From NCBI GenBank assembly GCA_937891245.1, contig CALAGB010000435.1, positions 1 to 8,314 of the forward strand: a DNA stretch of 8,314 bases, in the 5' to 3' direction. The notes below the pieces were generated by a model. It was not told the origin of the DNA and made no database searches. It saw only the letters and a list, made by a program, of their open reading frames with translations. The first letter of the stretch is position 1, and the number at the start of each line of letters is the position of its first letter. Below, piece by piece: positions 1-5,750 of the stretch. The position numbers were made by a program, and so were the translations under genes. Origin of the DNA: an uncultured Thermomicrobiales bacterium (GTDB taxonomy: Bacteria; Chloroflexota; Chloroflexia; Thermomicrobiales; Thermomicrobiaceae).

Positions 1-1
1 C

Positions 2-157
2 CTCATCGCGGCCTGGCGCGATCCCGAGGATGCCCGCTGGGTCTACTACTCGATCAACGAGGAGACGTTGCGAGACCTCCACAATGTCCTGGGCGCGGCC
101 TTTGATCACGCGCGAATCCAGCACCGTGAACCGCGCTGCGGAGTCGCGACGCAGTAG
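2..157 (+). CDS. ArsR/SmtB-family metalloregulator, C-terminal end (partial)
   Basis: The reading frame is open from the first bases to TAG at 155-157 and gives 51 residues of a C-terminus. The stretch DARWVYYSINEETLRDL matches the beta-wing and last helix of ArsR-type winged-helix repressors, where a W-V-Y-Y-x-hydrophobic-N pattern precedes the dimerisation helix. The tail ends in an Arg/Pro-rich segment with a Cys (RCG), as in some thiol metal-sensing ArsR proteins. The DNA-binding helices and the usual metal-binding Cys motif lie outside the window, so the effector cannot be read. Family knowledge suggests a repressor of a metal or metalloid resistance operon, which would fit the mercury locus 2 kb away, but direct control is unproven. 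No gene follows it closely. Confidence 0.72.
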   Translation, partial: LIAAWRDPEDARWVYYSINEETLRDLHNVLGAAFDHARIQHREPRCGVATQ

Positions 158-481
158 ACAACATTCGCGGTGTCGTGATCGGTGGCTTCTCCACGAGTGT
201 TGGTGGTTGGTTTCAAGGAAGGGTGTCTCCGCCCCATCTAGGGTTCCCACCCTCCAATTGACGAAGAGTTCCGTCCGGTTGAGATAATCGCTCCCTAGTA
301 GCCGTGTGTAGGAATGTTGCTGCGCATGTCTAGACGATCTCGTGGAAGTGGCGCGGTCTCTCAAGAGTTGCCTTCACCACTCTCCTCAGCCAAAACTCAT
401 CCTATAGGATTCCTTCGTCTCATTGATGATCTTTCATTGAGCGGCCTAGGATATTGCATCATCCACAATTGAGCGTGGGGG
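158..481. other. Gene-free stretch between converging gene ends
   Basis: No convincing reading frame was found on either strand. It lies between the stop of the ArsR-like gene (157, plus) and the stop of the MutS-like remnant (482-484, minus), so it is a convergent 3' region. It is visibly more AT-rich than the mercury genes. It holds a perfect 12-bp palindrome (ATCCTATAGGAT, 399-410) and two copies of TCATTGA near 420 and 433. No hairpin followed by a T-run was seen that would support a clear intrinsic terminator. Confidence 0.5.
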
Positions 482-706
482 TCATTGACCTGCCTGATCT
501 AGGATGGCTGGTGTGTCGGGCGACTCGTTGAAAATGCGCTGGTAGAGGTCGGGGCCAAAGCTCGTCGGCAGTGGCTCCCCGTTGGTAATGCGAAACGTAC
601 GTTGGCCGCTTTCTTCGCGTTCAGTTCGCAGGAAGAGGGCACGATCGACGCCCCGTTCGTAGAGGCCATGTGACAGCTCGAAGGAATGCGTGACAAAGCA
701 GACCCT
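482..706 (-). pseudogene. MutS-like ATPase, C-terminal fragment interrupted by the IS
   Basis: The minus strand reads open from the IS edge to TGA (complement of 482-484), giving about 74 residues. It begins RVCFVTHSFELSHGLYERG and ends near GEPLPTSFGPDLYQRIF. The F-V-T-H-x-x-E-L pattern is typical of the H-loop region in domain V of MutS-family ATPases (compare F-A-T-H-Y-H-E-L in MutS), and the later G-x-x-x-x-T-S-[FY]-G resembles the segment after it. That family binds mismatched or branched DNA. The N-terminal domains and Walker motifs are absent. The same frame continues across the insertion sequence into 1590-1636, so the IS landed inside this gene. The family call rests on remembered motifs. 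A different P-loop or hydrolase family is possible. Confidence 0.5.
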
Positions 707-1589
707 AGAGCGTGTTATGCACTTGGGTAGACGCGATTGTTCGACTGGGAAGATGAGTATTCCCTACCAACGTCGTCAACCCTATCCGTCGGATGTGACG
801 GATGCCGAGTGGGCCTTCGTGGCGCCATATCTGACCTTGATGACCGAGGATGCCCCGCAACGGCATCACGACCTGCGAGAACTGTTCAACGCCCTGCGTT
901 GGATCGTGCGAACGGGTGCCCCCTGGCGGCAGTTGCCCCATGATCTTCCGCGATGGGACGCGGTCTACCAACAGACTCAACGGTGGATCAAGGCGGGCTG
1001 TTTTCCCGCCATGGTTGAGGATCTGCGGCTGGTGTTGCGCCTGGCGCAGGGGCGGAACGCTCAGCCATCGGCCGCCATCTTCGATAGCCAGACCCTGCAA
1101 AGCACGCCCGAGAGTGGCCAGCGCGCCGGGTATGATGGGCATAAGCGGAAGAAGGGGACCAAGGTGCATCTGGCGGTCGATACTTTGGGGCAGCTCCTGG
1201 CGTTGTTCGTCGCCCCGGCGAATGAACAGGATCGTGCGCAGGTTGAACCGCTGGCGCAGGCGGTCCAAGACGCGACCGGGGACCATGTCGAACTCGTCTA
1301 CGTGGACGAAGGCTATACGGGTGACGGGCCAGCGCAGGCGGCGGCGGAGCAGGGTATTGAACTGCACGTGGTCAAGCTGCCTGAGGCCAAACATGGCTTC
1401 GTGTTGTTGCCCCGACGCTGGGTCGTGGAGCGTTCGTTCGCCTGGAAAACGCGCTTCCGCCGGTTGGTCCGCGACTATGAGCGGTTGCCCGAGACGGTCG
1501 CCGGACTCCATTTCGCGGCCTTTCGTTGCTTGATGGTGCACCGTCTCTTTTCCGTTCTCGCGCCACCGACAAGTGCATAACACACTCTA
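706..1589 (+). mobile_element. IS5-family insertion sequence, complete (IS body 708-1587)
   Basis: The ends are near-perfect inverted repeats: 706-724 and 1571-1589 match at 18 of 19 positions when one is reverse-complemented (C at 711 is the mismatch). The left end reads GAGCGTGTTATGCACTT after TA. The right end mirrors it before TA. TA at 706-707 and 1588-1589 is the likely target duplication, sitting in CTAG/CTAA contexts as is common for IS5-type elements. The body is 880 bp and carries one intact transposase gene whose TAA stop lies inside the right repeat. Intact ends and gene contrast with the decayed neighbours, which suggests a later insertion. Confidence 0.9.
753..1580 (+). CDS. IS5-family DDE transposase
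   Basis: This is a 275-residue protein that catalyses cut-and-paste movement of the surrounding element. The N-terminal part (YPSDVTDAEWAFVAPYL, residues 11-27; LFNALRWIVRTGAPWRQLP, 44-62) matches the DUF4096-type region of IS5/IS1031-like transposases. The catalytic triad is visible as D111 (AAIFDSQ), D185 (VYVDEGY) and E226 (RWVVERSFAW), with the typical R-W-x-V-E-R-x-F-x-W context. ATG at 753 is chosen because it is the first start inside the IS body that precedes the conserved N-terminus. A GTG at 690 is in frame but lies outside the left inverted repeat. The gene is uninterrupted and may be active. Its stop codon is within the right inverted repeat. Confidence 0.92.
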   Translation: MSIPYQRRQPYPSDVTDAEWAFVAPYLTLMTEDAPQRHHDLRELFNALRWIVRTGAPWRQLPHDLPRWDAVYQQTQRWIKAGCFPAMVEDLRLVLRLAQGRNAQPSAAIFDSQTLQSTPESGQRAGYDGHKRKKGTKVHLAVDTLGQLLALFVAPANEQDRAQVEPLAQAVQDATGDHVELVYVDEGYTGDGPAQAAAEQGIELHVVKLPEAKHGFVLLPRRWVVERSFAWKTRFRRLVRDYERLPETVAGLHFAAFRCLMVHRLFSVLAPPTSA

Positions 1590-1636
1590 ATGCCGACGTG
1601 CTCTAAATCAAGGCTTGAAATCGTCGTGAATTTCAG
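1590..1636 (-). pseudogene. MutS-like gene remnant, upstream side of the IS
   Basis: If the IS and one TA are removed in silico, the minus-strand frame of the 482-706 fragment continues here without a shift: codons 1601-1603 down to 1592-1594 plus the junction codon read E-H-V-G-I and join R-V-C-F-V-T-H. This gives the hydrophobic strand expected before the T-H motif. The frame meets a stop at 1637-1639, so the rest of the gene is gone. Only about 15 codons are recognisable and the call depends on the neighbouring fragment. Confidence 0.4.
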
Positions 1637-1644
1637 CTACGTGA

Positions 1645-2217
1645 GTCGGGCAAAAGAGTCATCTCGGTCAGCGATACGCCAACCGTGGCTGGCTCCTGCT
1701 GATCATCCTCGACGCCGTGATGAAATTGGGAACTCAGCGCTGCTCCCCGAATCTGGGTCAGCCATATCTCGACGAGTCACGGACTGCGGCACCGCGTGAG
1801 TGTGCTATGGTCTCAGGAAGCGCGACACCGGATATCCAGCGTCGCGAAAACCACCAGCTGGGCCTCGTCCGTCTCCGTCCGGCCTTCATCTGTGCGGAAG
1901 TCGACGTCCTCCTGGTCGCCTACGGTATCGGCTACGGCGTGATGGAGATCTCCTGCCGCTGCGTGGCAGGGCAGCAGCAGGGCAATCCGTCGTCCCAGCA
2001 GGAGCGGCTCGTGCGTCTGGGGCAATTGCTCCCGAAGGGGCTGTCGCCCCGACTCACACAGGTCGCGGTGGCTGTGTGTGTCGAGTGTAACCCCGAGGCG
2101 GACTTCGAGTTCGGGCTCGACCTCCTTCTCCAGGGCGTGGAGCAGCGTCAAGGCGGGCACAGCACTGATCGAAGCGCCGTAGCCACAGGACCGGAGATAC
2201 AACACGGCGAGGATTGA
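1645..2217 (+). pseudogene. TetR-family regulator, decayed and without N-terminus
   Basis: One frame stays open from just after a TGA (1642-1644) to TGA at 2215-2217. Near its start, RYANRGWLLLIILDAVM resembles the end of a TetR helix-turn-helix domain (consensus like L-Y-R-Y-V-x-N-R-D-E-L-L-x-x-I-L-D-A-V). The C-terminal part contains EVDVLLVAYGIGYGVMEIS and NPEADFEFGLDLLLQGVEQR, which match the TetR_C dimerisation/ligand domain with its F-E-F-G-L-D-x-L-L-x-G signature. The first helices of the DNA-binding domain are missing, no start codon or ribosome-binding site fits, and the segment between the two blocks is poorly conserved. It is therefore read as a remnant. The long minus-strand frame opposite it has no recognisable family and is treated as a shadow. 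Confidence 0.6.
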
Positions 2218-2299
2218 TGTTGGTACGGAGAATGCGCCCGAGGTGTCGAGGCCGGCTTGTGCACAATCAACTGGTGTTTCAGCATGGAGATCGACTGAC

Positions 2300-2716
2300 A
2301 TGACGACGATGACAATTGGGCGGCTCGCCCGCGCGGCCGGTGTAAACCCACGTACCGTGCGCTACTACGAGCGGATCGGCCTGCTGCGGTCGTCGGGCCG
2401 CAGCGCGGCGGGCTATCGCCTCTACACCCAACGTGAAGCCGAGCGGCTGGCCTTCATCCGCCGTGCCCAACAGCTCGGGCTGAAGCTCGCGGAGATCGCC
2501 GAGGTCATCGCAGTACGGGAGGGTGGCACCGCCCCCTGCCGGCACGTGCGCGACCTGGCCGAGGCCAAGATCGAGGATATCGACTGGCGGATTGCTGAGC
2601 TCGAGATGCTCCGCGGGGAGATGGCCAGGCTGGCGGAGCTGGCGCGCGATGTTGAGCCGGAGTGTACTCGGGCCTCTGCGATCTGCCTGGCGTTTGAGGC
2701 GTCTATCACCCCTTGA
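2300..2716 (+). CDS. merR: MerR-family mercury/heavy-metal-responsive activator
   Basis: This 138-residue protein is a metal-dependent switch that twists an over-long promoter spacer. Residues 5-45 form the MerR winged helix (TIGRLARAAGVNPRTVRYYE, then IGLLRSSGR and GYRLY). Residues 77-115 form the long dimerisation helix. Thiols expected to bind metal are C80 (APCRHVRDL), C122 and C129 (ECTRASAIC). The C122-C129 loop is closer in spacing to CueR-type heavy-metal sensors than to Tn501 MerR, so copper or another soft metal is not excluded by the protein alone. The adjacent merA makes Hg(II) the likely effector. ATG 2300 is preceded by GGAG at 2285-2288. An in-frame ATG at 2243 would add 19 non-homologous residues. 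It lies in tandem with merA, not divergent, and its TGA is inside the merA -35 box. Confidence 0.88.
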   Translation: MTTMTIGRLARAAGVNPRTVRYYERIGLLRSSGRSAAGYRLYTQREAERLAFIRRAQQLGLKLAEIAEVIAVREGGTAPCRHVRDLAEAKIEDIDWRIAELEMLRGEMARLAELARDVEPECTRASAICLAFEASITP

Positions 2717-2744
2717 CCTTCTCCTTAGGGAGAAGGTGTACGCT
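2713..2744 (+). promoter_or_regulatory. merA promoter with MerR-type operator
   Basis: A -35 box TTGACC (2713-2718) and a -10 box TACGCT (2739-2744) are 20 bp apart, the over-long spacing typical of MerR-family-activated promoters. Between and over them lies a perfect dyad, ACCTTCTCC (2716-2724), TTAG, GGAGAAGGT (2729-2737). Its half-sites resemble the CueR-type ACCTTCC pattern. The TGA stop of merR (2714-2716) is part of the -35 box. Transcription is expected to begin near 2750-2752, about 23 nt before the merA ATG. Spacing and dyad are seen in the sequence. Binding by the neighbouring MerR is inferred. Confidence 0.87.
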
Positions 2745-2773
2745 CCTCGGTGTGACCGAAAGGAGCGTACACC
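2735..2773 (+). repeat. Perfect 13-bp inverted repeat enclosing the merA ribosome-binding site
   Basis: GGTGTACGCTCCT (2735-2747) is the exact reverse complement of AGGAGCGTACACC (2761-2773). Inside it, CGGT (2748-2751) can pair with ACCG (2755-2758) around a GTG loop, leaving an AA bulge. The merA Shine-Dalgarno AGGAG (2761-2765) is fully within the right arm, and the right arm ends at the base before the ATG (2774). The left arm overlaps the end of the MerR operator and the -10 box. In RNA started upstream, for example in merR, this hairpin would occlude the ribosome-binding site. RNA started near 2751 lacks the left arm. Confidence 0.85.
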
Positions 2774-4174
2774 ATGGCACATCATTCCTACGATCTGGCG
2801 ATTCTCGGCTCGGGCTCGGCCGCCTTCGCCGCGGCGATTGCGGCTCGCGAGCAGGGCGCCCGGGTGGTAATGATCGAACGGGGCACGGTCGGCGGCACCT
2901 GTGTCAACATCGGCTGTGTGCCGAGCAAGCTGCTGCTGCGTGCTGCTGAGACCTTCTACCACGCTAGCCACCACCCCTATGGGGGCGTCGAGACCCGAGC
3001 CATGGGCGTCGACCTCGCCGCGCTGGTCACCCAGAAGGACCGACTGACGACCGCGATGCGGCGCGAGAAGTACACGGACCTGATCGATGAGTACGGCTGG
3101 GAGTTGGTCCGGGGCGAGGCCCGCTTCGTGGACGAGGCGACCGTAGTGGTGGGCGAGCAAACCATCCGGGCGGGCGCCTACCTCGTCGCGACTGGCGCCC
3201 GCCCAGCCGTCTCGGCCATTCCCGGCCTGGAGGAGGCGGGCTATCTCACCAGCACCACTGCCATGGAGATCGAACGGCTCCCGGCATCCATCGCGATCAT
3301 TGGCGCCGGCTACATTGCCCTCGAACAGGGACAGATCTTTCGCCACCTCGGCAGTGAAGTGACCATCATGCAGCGAGGCCCCCGCCTCCTGCCCAGGTAT
3401 GAGCCCGAGGTCACCGACGCCGTCAGCCAGATGCTCGCCCGGTTGGGAACCCGAGTCCTGACCAGCACGCACGTCCAGCGCGTGGAGCGGACTGAGCACG
3501 GTCGGCGGCTCATCATCTGGCGCGATGGTCGGGAGGAGACGCTCGGGGCGGAGGAGATTCTCGCCGCGACCGGCCGGCAGCCGAATGTCGAGGCACTTGA
3601 CCTGGCCAAGGCCGGCGTCGAGCTTGACCGGCGGGGTGCGCCGGTCATCGACGACCAACTGCGGACCACGAACCCCCGCATCTTCGCGGCGGGCGATGTG
3701 ACGCTGGCGCCACAGTTCGTCTACGTGGCGGCCTACGAGGGGAAGCTGGCCGCCGCGAACGCCCTCAACGACGCTGGGAAGACGCTCGACCTGACCGCGG
3801 TGCCGAGCGTGATCTTTACCGAGCCGCAGGTCGCGGCGGTCGGGCTGACCCGTGCCCAAGCCGAAGCGGCGGGCTACGTGGTGCAGTCGGCCACCTTGCC
3901 GGTCACGGCGGTCGCCCGAGCCCAGGTCAACTTCGCGCGGGAGGGCGTCTTCACCCTCGTCGCCGATGCCGCGACGGGCCGGCTGCTTGGAGCCCAAGTC
4001 GTGGCAGAGAACGCGGGTGACGTCATCTACGCGGCGACCTTAGCAGTCAAATACCGGCTGACGATCGAGGACCTGCGAGAGAGCTTCGCCCCGTACCTGA
4101 CCATGGCCGAAGGGCTCAAGCTGGGCGCGATCGCGTTCGAGCGGGATGTCGCCAAGCTCTCCTGCTGCGCCTAA
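2774..4174 (+). CDS. merA: Mercuric reductase
   Basis: This 466-residue cytoplasmic FAD enzyme of the pyridine nucleotide-disulfide reductase family reduces Hg(II) to volatile Hg(0) with NADPH. FAD-binding GSGSAA is at residues 12-17. The redox pair is C43 and C48 in GGTCVNIGCVPSK. The second nucleotide-binding motif is GAGYIA at 177-182, with Y180 matching the metal-ligand Tyr of MerA. GDV at 307-309 is the second FAD contact. FAPYLTMAEGLKL (438-450) has the MerA-specific Tyr in place of the His of lipoamide dehydrogenase. The C-terminal vicinal pair is C464-C465 (LSCCA), which delivers Hg(II) in MerA. It lacks the N-terminal MerP-like domain of Tn501 MerA, giving the core-only length. ATG 2774 follows AGGAG by 8 nt. 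It is intact and is the main effector of the locus. Confidence 0.97.
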   Translation: MAHHSYDLAILGSGSAAFAAAIAAREQGARVVMIERGTVGGTCVNIGCVPSKLLLRAAETFYHASHHPYGGVETRAMGVDLAALVTQKDRLTTAMRREKYTDLIDEYGWELVRGEARFVDEATVVVGEQTIRAGAYLVATGARPAVSAIPGLEEAGYLTSTTAMEIERLPASIAIIGAGYIALEQGQIFRHLGSEVTIMQRGPRLLPRYEPEVTDAVSQMLARLGTRVLTSTHVQRVERTEHGRRLIIWRDGREETLGAEEILAATGRQPNVEALDLAKAGVELDRRGAPVIDDQLRTTNPRIFAAGDVTLAPQFVYVAAYEGKLAAANALNDAGKTLDLTAVPSVIFTEPQVAAVGLTRAQAEAAGYVVQSATLPVTAVARAQVNFAREGVFTLVADAATGRLLGAQVVAENAGDVIYAATLAVKYRLTIEDLRESFAPYLTMAEGLKLGAIAFERDVAKLSCCA

Positions 4175-4219
4175 CTGGAACGGTTCGAGACCTGAGGAAC
4201 GAGACAGCGGCGACGAGCG

Positions 4220-4246
4220 ATGACGAACGAAGAAGATCAGCGATGA
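4220..4246 (+). CDS. Possible 8-residue leader peptide overlapping merB
   Basis: ATG at 4220 opens an eight-codon frame (MTNEEDQR) ending in TGA at 4244-4246, which overlaps the merB ATG (4243-4245) in an ATGA arrangement. Such overlaps often couple translation of the second gene to the first. No clear Shine-Dalgarno stands close before 4220, and merB itself has only a weak purine-rich stretch (4228-4235). It may be chance. It is recorded because it would explain how merB starts without a strong site of its own. Confidence 0.22.
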   Translation: MTNEEDQR

Positions 4247-4785
4247 GCTACGAGGGAATCCGGATAACGGAGGAGCTGAGCGAGAGCTTGCAGCGGGTGG
4301 TGGGGAACCCGCCGCGACAGCACGCGACGCTCGGGGAGCTGGTCAAGGACATGGCCCGGCGGGCGAACCTGCGGGACGAAAACCCGATCTCGGAGCGGCC
4401 GACCCGCCACGAGGTCGAGGTTGACGGCGAGATCCTCCACACCAACTGCTTCGGGGACGCCCTCGCGCTGCCCTTCGTGGTCCGGAACTCGACATTCCAG
4501 GTGCGCTCCGAAAGCCCGCTCGGTGGAGAGATCAGGGCGACCGCCACGCCAGCCGGCGTCGAAGGCTCACCCCCGGATGCCGTCGTATCGTTCGGCGCGA
4601 TCCGAGTGGGTGAAGGCCCGGTGCAGGTAACGGCCTGCCCGTACATCAACGCCTTTTCGTCACGAGCGGACTACGAGCGTTGGGTAGGAGCGACCCCAGA
4701 GGCCGTTACCATCGCCCTTTCGCTTGAGGACGCGTTCGCCCTCATCCGCGACCTGGTCGCAATTGGACCCGAGGGAGCTGAGTGA
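4243..4785 (+). CDS. merB: Organomercurial lyase (MerB-like, short divergent form)
   Basis: This 180-residue protein probably cleaves C-Hg bonds by protonolysis and passes Hg(II) to MerA. The signature LHTNCFGDALALPF holds C69 and D72, matching the C-x-x-D of MerB (C96 and D99 in the R831b enzyme). C132 in VTACPYINAFSS matches the second catalytic Cys (C159), and the C69-C132 distance of 63 equals that of the reference enzyme. It is about 30 residues shorter, mainly at the N-terminal winged-helix side. The end ALSLEDAFALIRDL corresponds to the usual C-terminal helix. It starts 68 bp after merA and is probably co-transcribed. The ATG is fixed by the overlap with the eight-codon frame and by conservation. 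An altered substrate range is possible. Confidence 0.8.
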   Translation: MSYEGIRITEELSESLQRVVGNPPRQHATLGELVKDMARRANLRDENPISERPTRHEVEVDGEILHTNCFGDALALPFVVRNSTFQVRSESPLGGEIRATATPAGVEGSPPDAVVSFGAIRVGEGPVQVTACPYINAFSSRADYERWVGATPEAVTIALSLEDAFALIRDLVAIGPEGAE

Positions 4786-4839
4786 GCGGGTCGCGACATA
4801 CGCTTGCCGCCTGTGACGAATAGCGTAGGTTTCCCAAAT

Positions 4840-5016
4840 AGAGATGTGGCGGGCGGTGTCATCGTTCACGATAACATCCATCTTCTTGCCTGGATGCCGC
4901 TGGTGCGCCTCCCCAGTAGCCGGTGAGAGGGGAAGTATGTCTACTACCAGGTCACCGACTGGCGGATCGCGACACTCATCGCCCTCGCCCGGGGCGATGC
5001 TGACCTGTACCCGGAT
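4840..5016 (+). pseudogene. ArsR-family regulator remnant
   Basis: One frame encodes a recognisable ArsR winged helix: VHDNIHLLAWMPLVR (4864-4908, recognition helix region), then an in-frame TGA at 4924-4926 where an Arg codon (CGA) is expected, then EGKYVYYQVTDWRIATLIAL (4927-4986, beta-wing and last helix). E-G-K-[YW]-V-Y-Y is a hallmark of ArsR/SmtB repressors. The N-terminal third is missing (TAG at 4837-4839), and no normal C-terminal stop exists: the frame runs on into the next gene. It was probably an extra thiol-metal sensor between merB and merE, now non-functional. The gap also holds a weak inverted repeat, TACGCT/AGCGTA (4799-4804, 4822-4827). Confidence 0.6.
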
Positions 5017-5061
5017 GTGAGGAGATTCCATGATACCGATACGTCGATTCTGGAGATCGCG

Positions 5062-5361
5062 ATGAAGCGACTCCTGCTTGGGGCAATCGCGGTGGTGGCC
5101 TGTCCCTGTACCTACCTGCTCTATTTTGCCGTGCTGGGTGAGACCGCGTTGGGTGGGGCGCTGGCGGCCTATCGCGGCTGGCTTGTCTTCGGGCTTACCG
5201 TGGTCTTCGTGGCCGCGGTTTCCACCATCGTGCTGCGGCTGGTCCGCTCAGCAAGCCCTGCCCGCGCTGGCTCGCCACCGGCCAAGCACGCGCACGACGT
5301 CAATCGCGAACAACAGAGCGAGGAGCGCCTAGGGGTGGTCAGCGAACCCACGCTCCGATAG
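5062..5361 (+). CDS. merE: MerE-like small mercury permease
   Basis: This 99-residue protein has two predicted membrane helices (about 4-25 and 38-61) and a polar C-terminal tail of about 38 residues. The first helix carries C14-P-C16 within AIAVVACPCTYLL, like the C-P-C of MerE (in a G-L-A-V-L-T-C-P-C context), followed by a Gly/Ala-rich turn (VLGETALGGALAA) and a second helix ending in Arg. MerE moves Hg(II) and methylmercury into the cell for MerA and MerB, so its place after merB fits. ATG 5062 is chosen because GGAG (5052-5055) lies 6 nt before it and the helix begins just after. A GTG at 5017 is in frame but would include the end of the ArsR remnant. The long tail is unusual. Another C-P-C membrane protein is the main alternative. 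Confidence 0.65.
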   Translation: MKRLLLGAIAVVACPCTYLLYFAVLGETALGGALAAYRGWLVFGLTVVFVAAVSTIVLRLVRSASPARAGSPPAKHAHDVNREQQSEERLGVVSEPTLR

Positions 5362-5430
5362 ACGGGCTGGCCGCGGCGCTGGGAAGGTCCGCGTTCCGGT
5401 CGCGGTGCTCGCCGGGGTGCTGCGGACCGG

Positions 5431-5716
5431 ATGTGGCGGCGCGCTCTCGGTGCCGTCATCGGCGCCCCGCGCGTTTACGTCGGCAACGCCCTGACGCGCG
5501 GGGGTCTGGTAGAAAGCATGGTGCCGTTCTTGAGCTATGCGCTGGGCGTGGCCGCCGTGGCGGTGAACCTGACGCTGGCCATCGGCGCCTTCACGGCGGT
5601 CCCGGTGCGTGGACTACGCCGCGTCGTTCCCTACGTGCAGCGGGCGTCGGCGGTACTGTTACTTGTTACTCATCACCGGGGTCACGATCATTCTCTATTG
5701 GAAACCCTGCCGGTGA
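5431..5716 (+). pseudogene. CcdA-like membrane protein, 3' remnant with frameshift
   Basis: The frame from 5431 gives GNALTRGGLVESMVPFLSYA, then GVAAVAVNLTLAIGAF and RGLRRVVPYVQRASAVLLL. These are typical of the last helices of CcdA/DsbD-type thiol-redox membrane proteins found beside mercury genes. The frame then shifts: the expected last helix, LITGVTIILYW ending at TGA 5714-5716, is in another frame. The cause is visible: TGTTACT occurs twice in tandem (5657-5663, 5664-5670), and removing one copy restores a continuous protein. The front of the gene, including the catalytic Cys region, is not recognisable; only weak similarity is seen at 5404-5465. It was probably part of the mer operon, supplying thiol electrons or metal transport. 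Confidence 0.62.
5657..5670 (+). repeat. 7-bp tandem duplication (frameshift lesion)
   Basis: TGTTACT is repeated directly with no spacer. Deleting one copy joins codons ...GCG GTA CTG TTA CTC ATC ACC... and restores the CcdA-like last helix and its stop. This pattern is typical of replication slippage. Confidence 0.85.
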
Positions 5717-5730
5717 CAATTGCCTCACCG
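5711..5730 (+). repeat. Small inverted repeat before the rhodanese gene
   Basis: CGGTGA (5711-5716) and TCACCG (5725-5730) are perfect 6-bp arms around an 8-base loop. The left arm contains the stop of the CcdA-like remnant. No T-run follows, so a terminator is unlikely. It may be a weak attenuator or chance. Confidence 0.3.
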
Positions 5731-5750
5731 AGAAGTGAAAGGAACGTACG

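Noticed and set aside
258..288. TTGACG ... GATAAT as a sigma-70 promoter
   Set aside because: The spacer is 19 bp, no dyad is present, and no plus-strand gene follows before the IS.
690..752. GTG 690 as the transposase start
   Set aside because: It lies outside the left inverted repeat of the element, and the added residues are not part of the IS5 transposase.
705..1583. Minus-strand open frame of 292 codons across the IS
   Set aside because: It spans IS end to IS end opposite an intact DDE transposase and has no known motif.
1813..2301. Minus-strand open frame of 162 codons
   Set aside because: The opposite strand carries recognisable TetR C-terminal sequence, while this frame shows no family features.
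2279..3997. Very long minus-strand open frame (572 codons) opposite merR and merA
   Set aside because: It is antisense to two clearly identified genes, has no recognisable domain, and is explained by high-GC codon bias.
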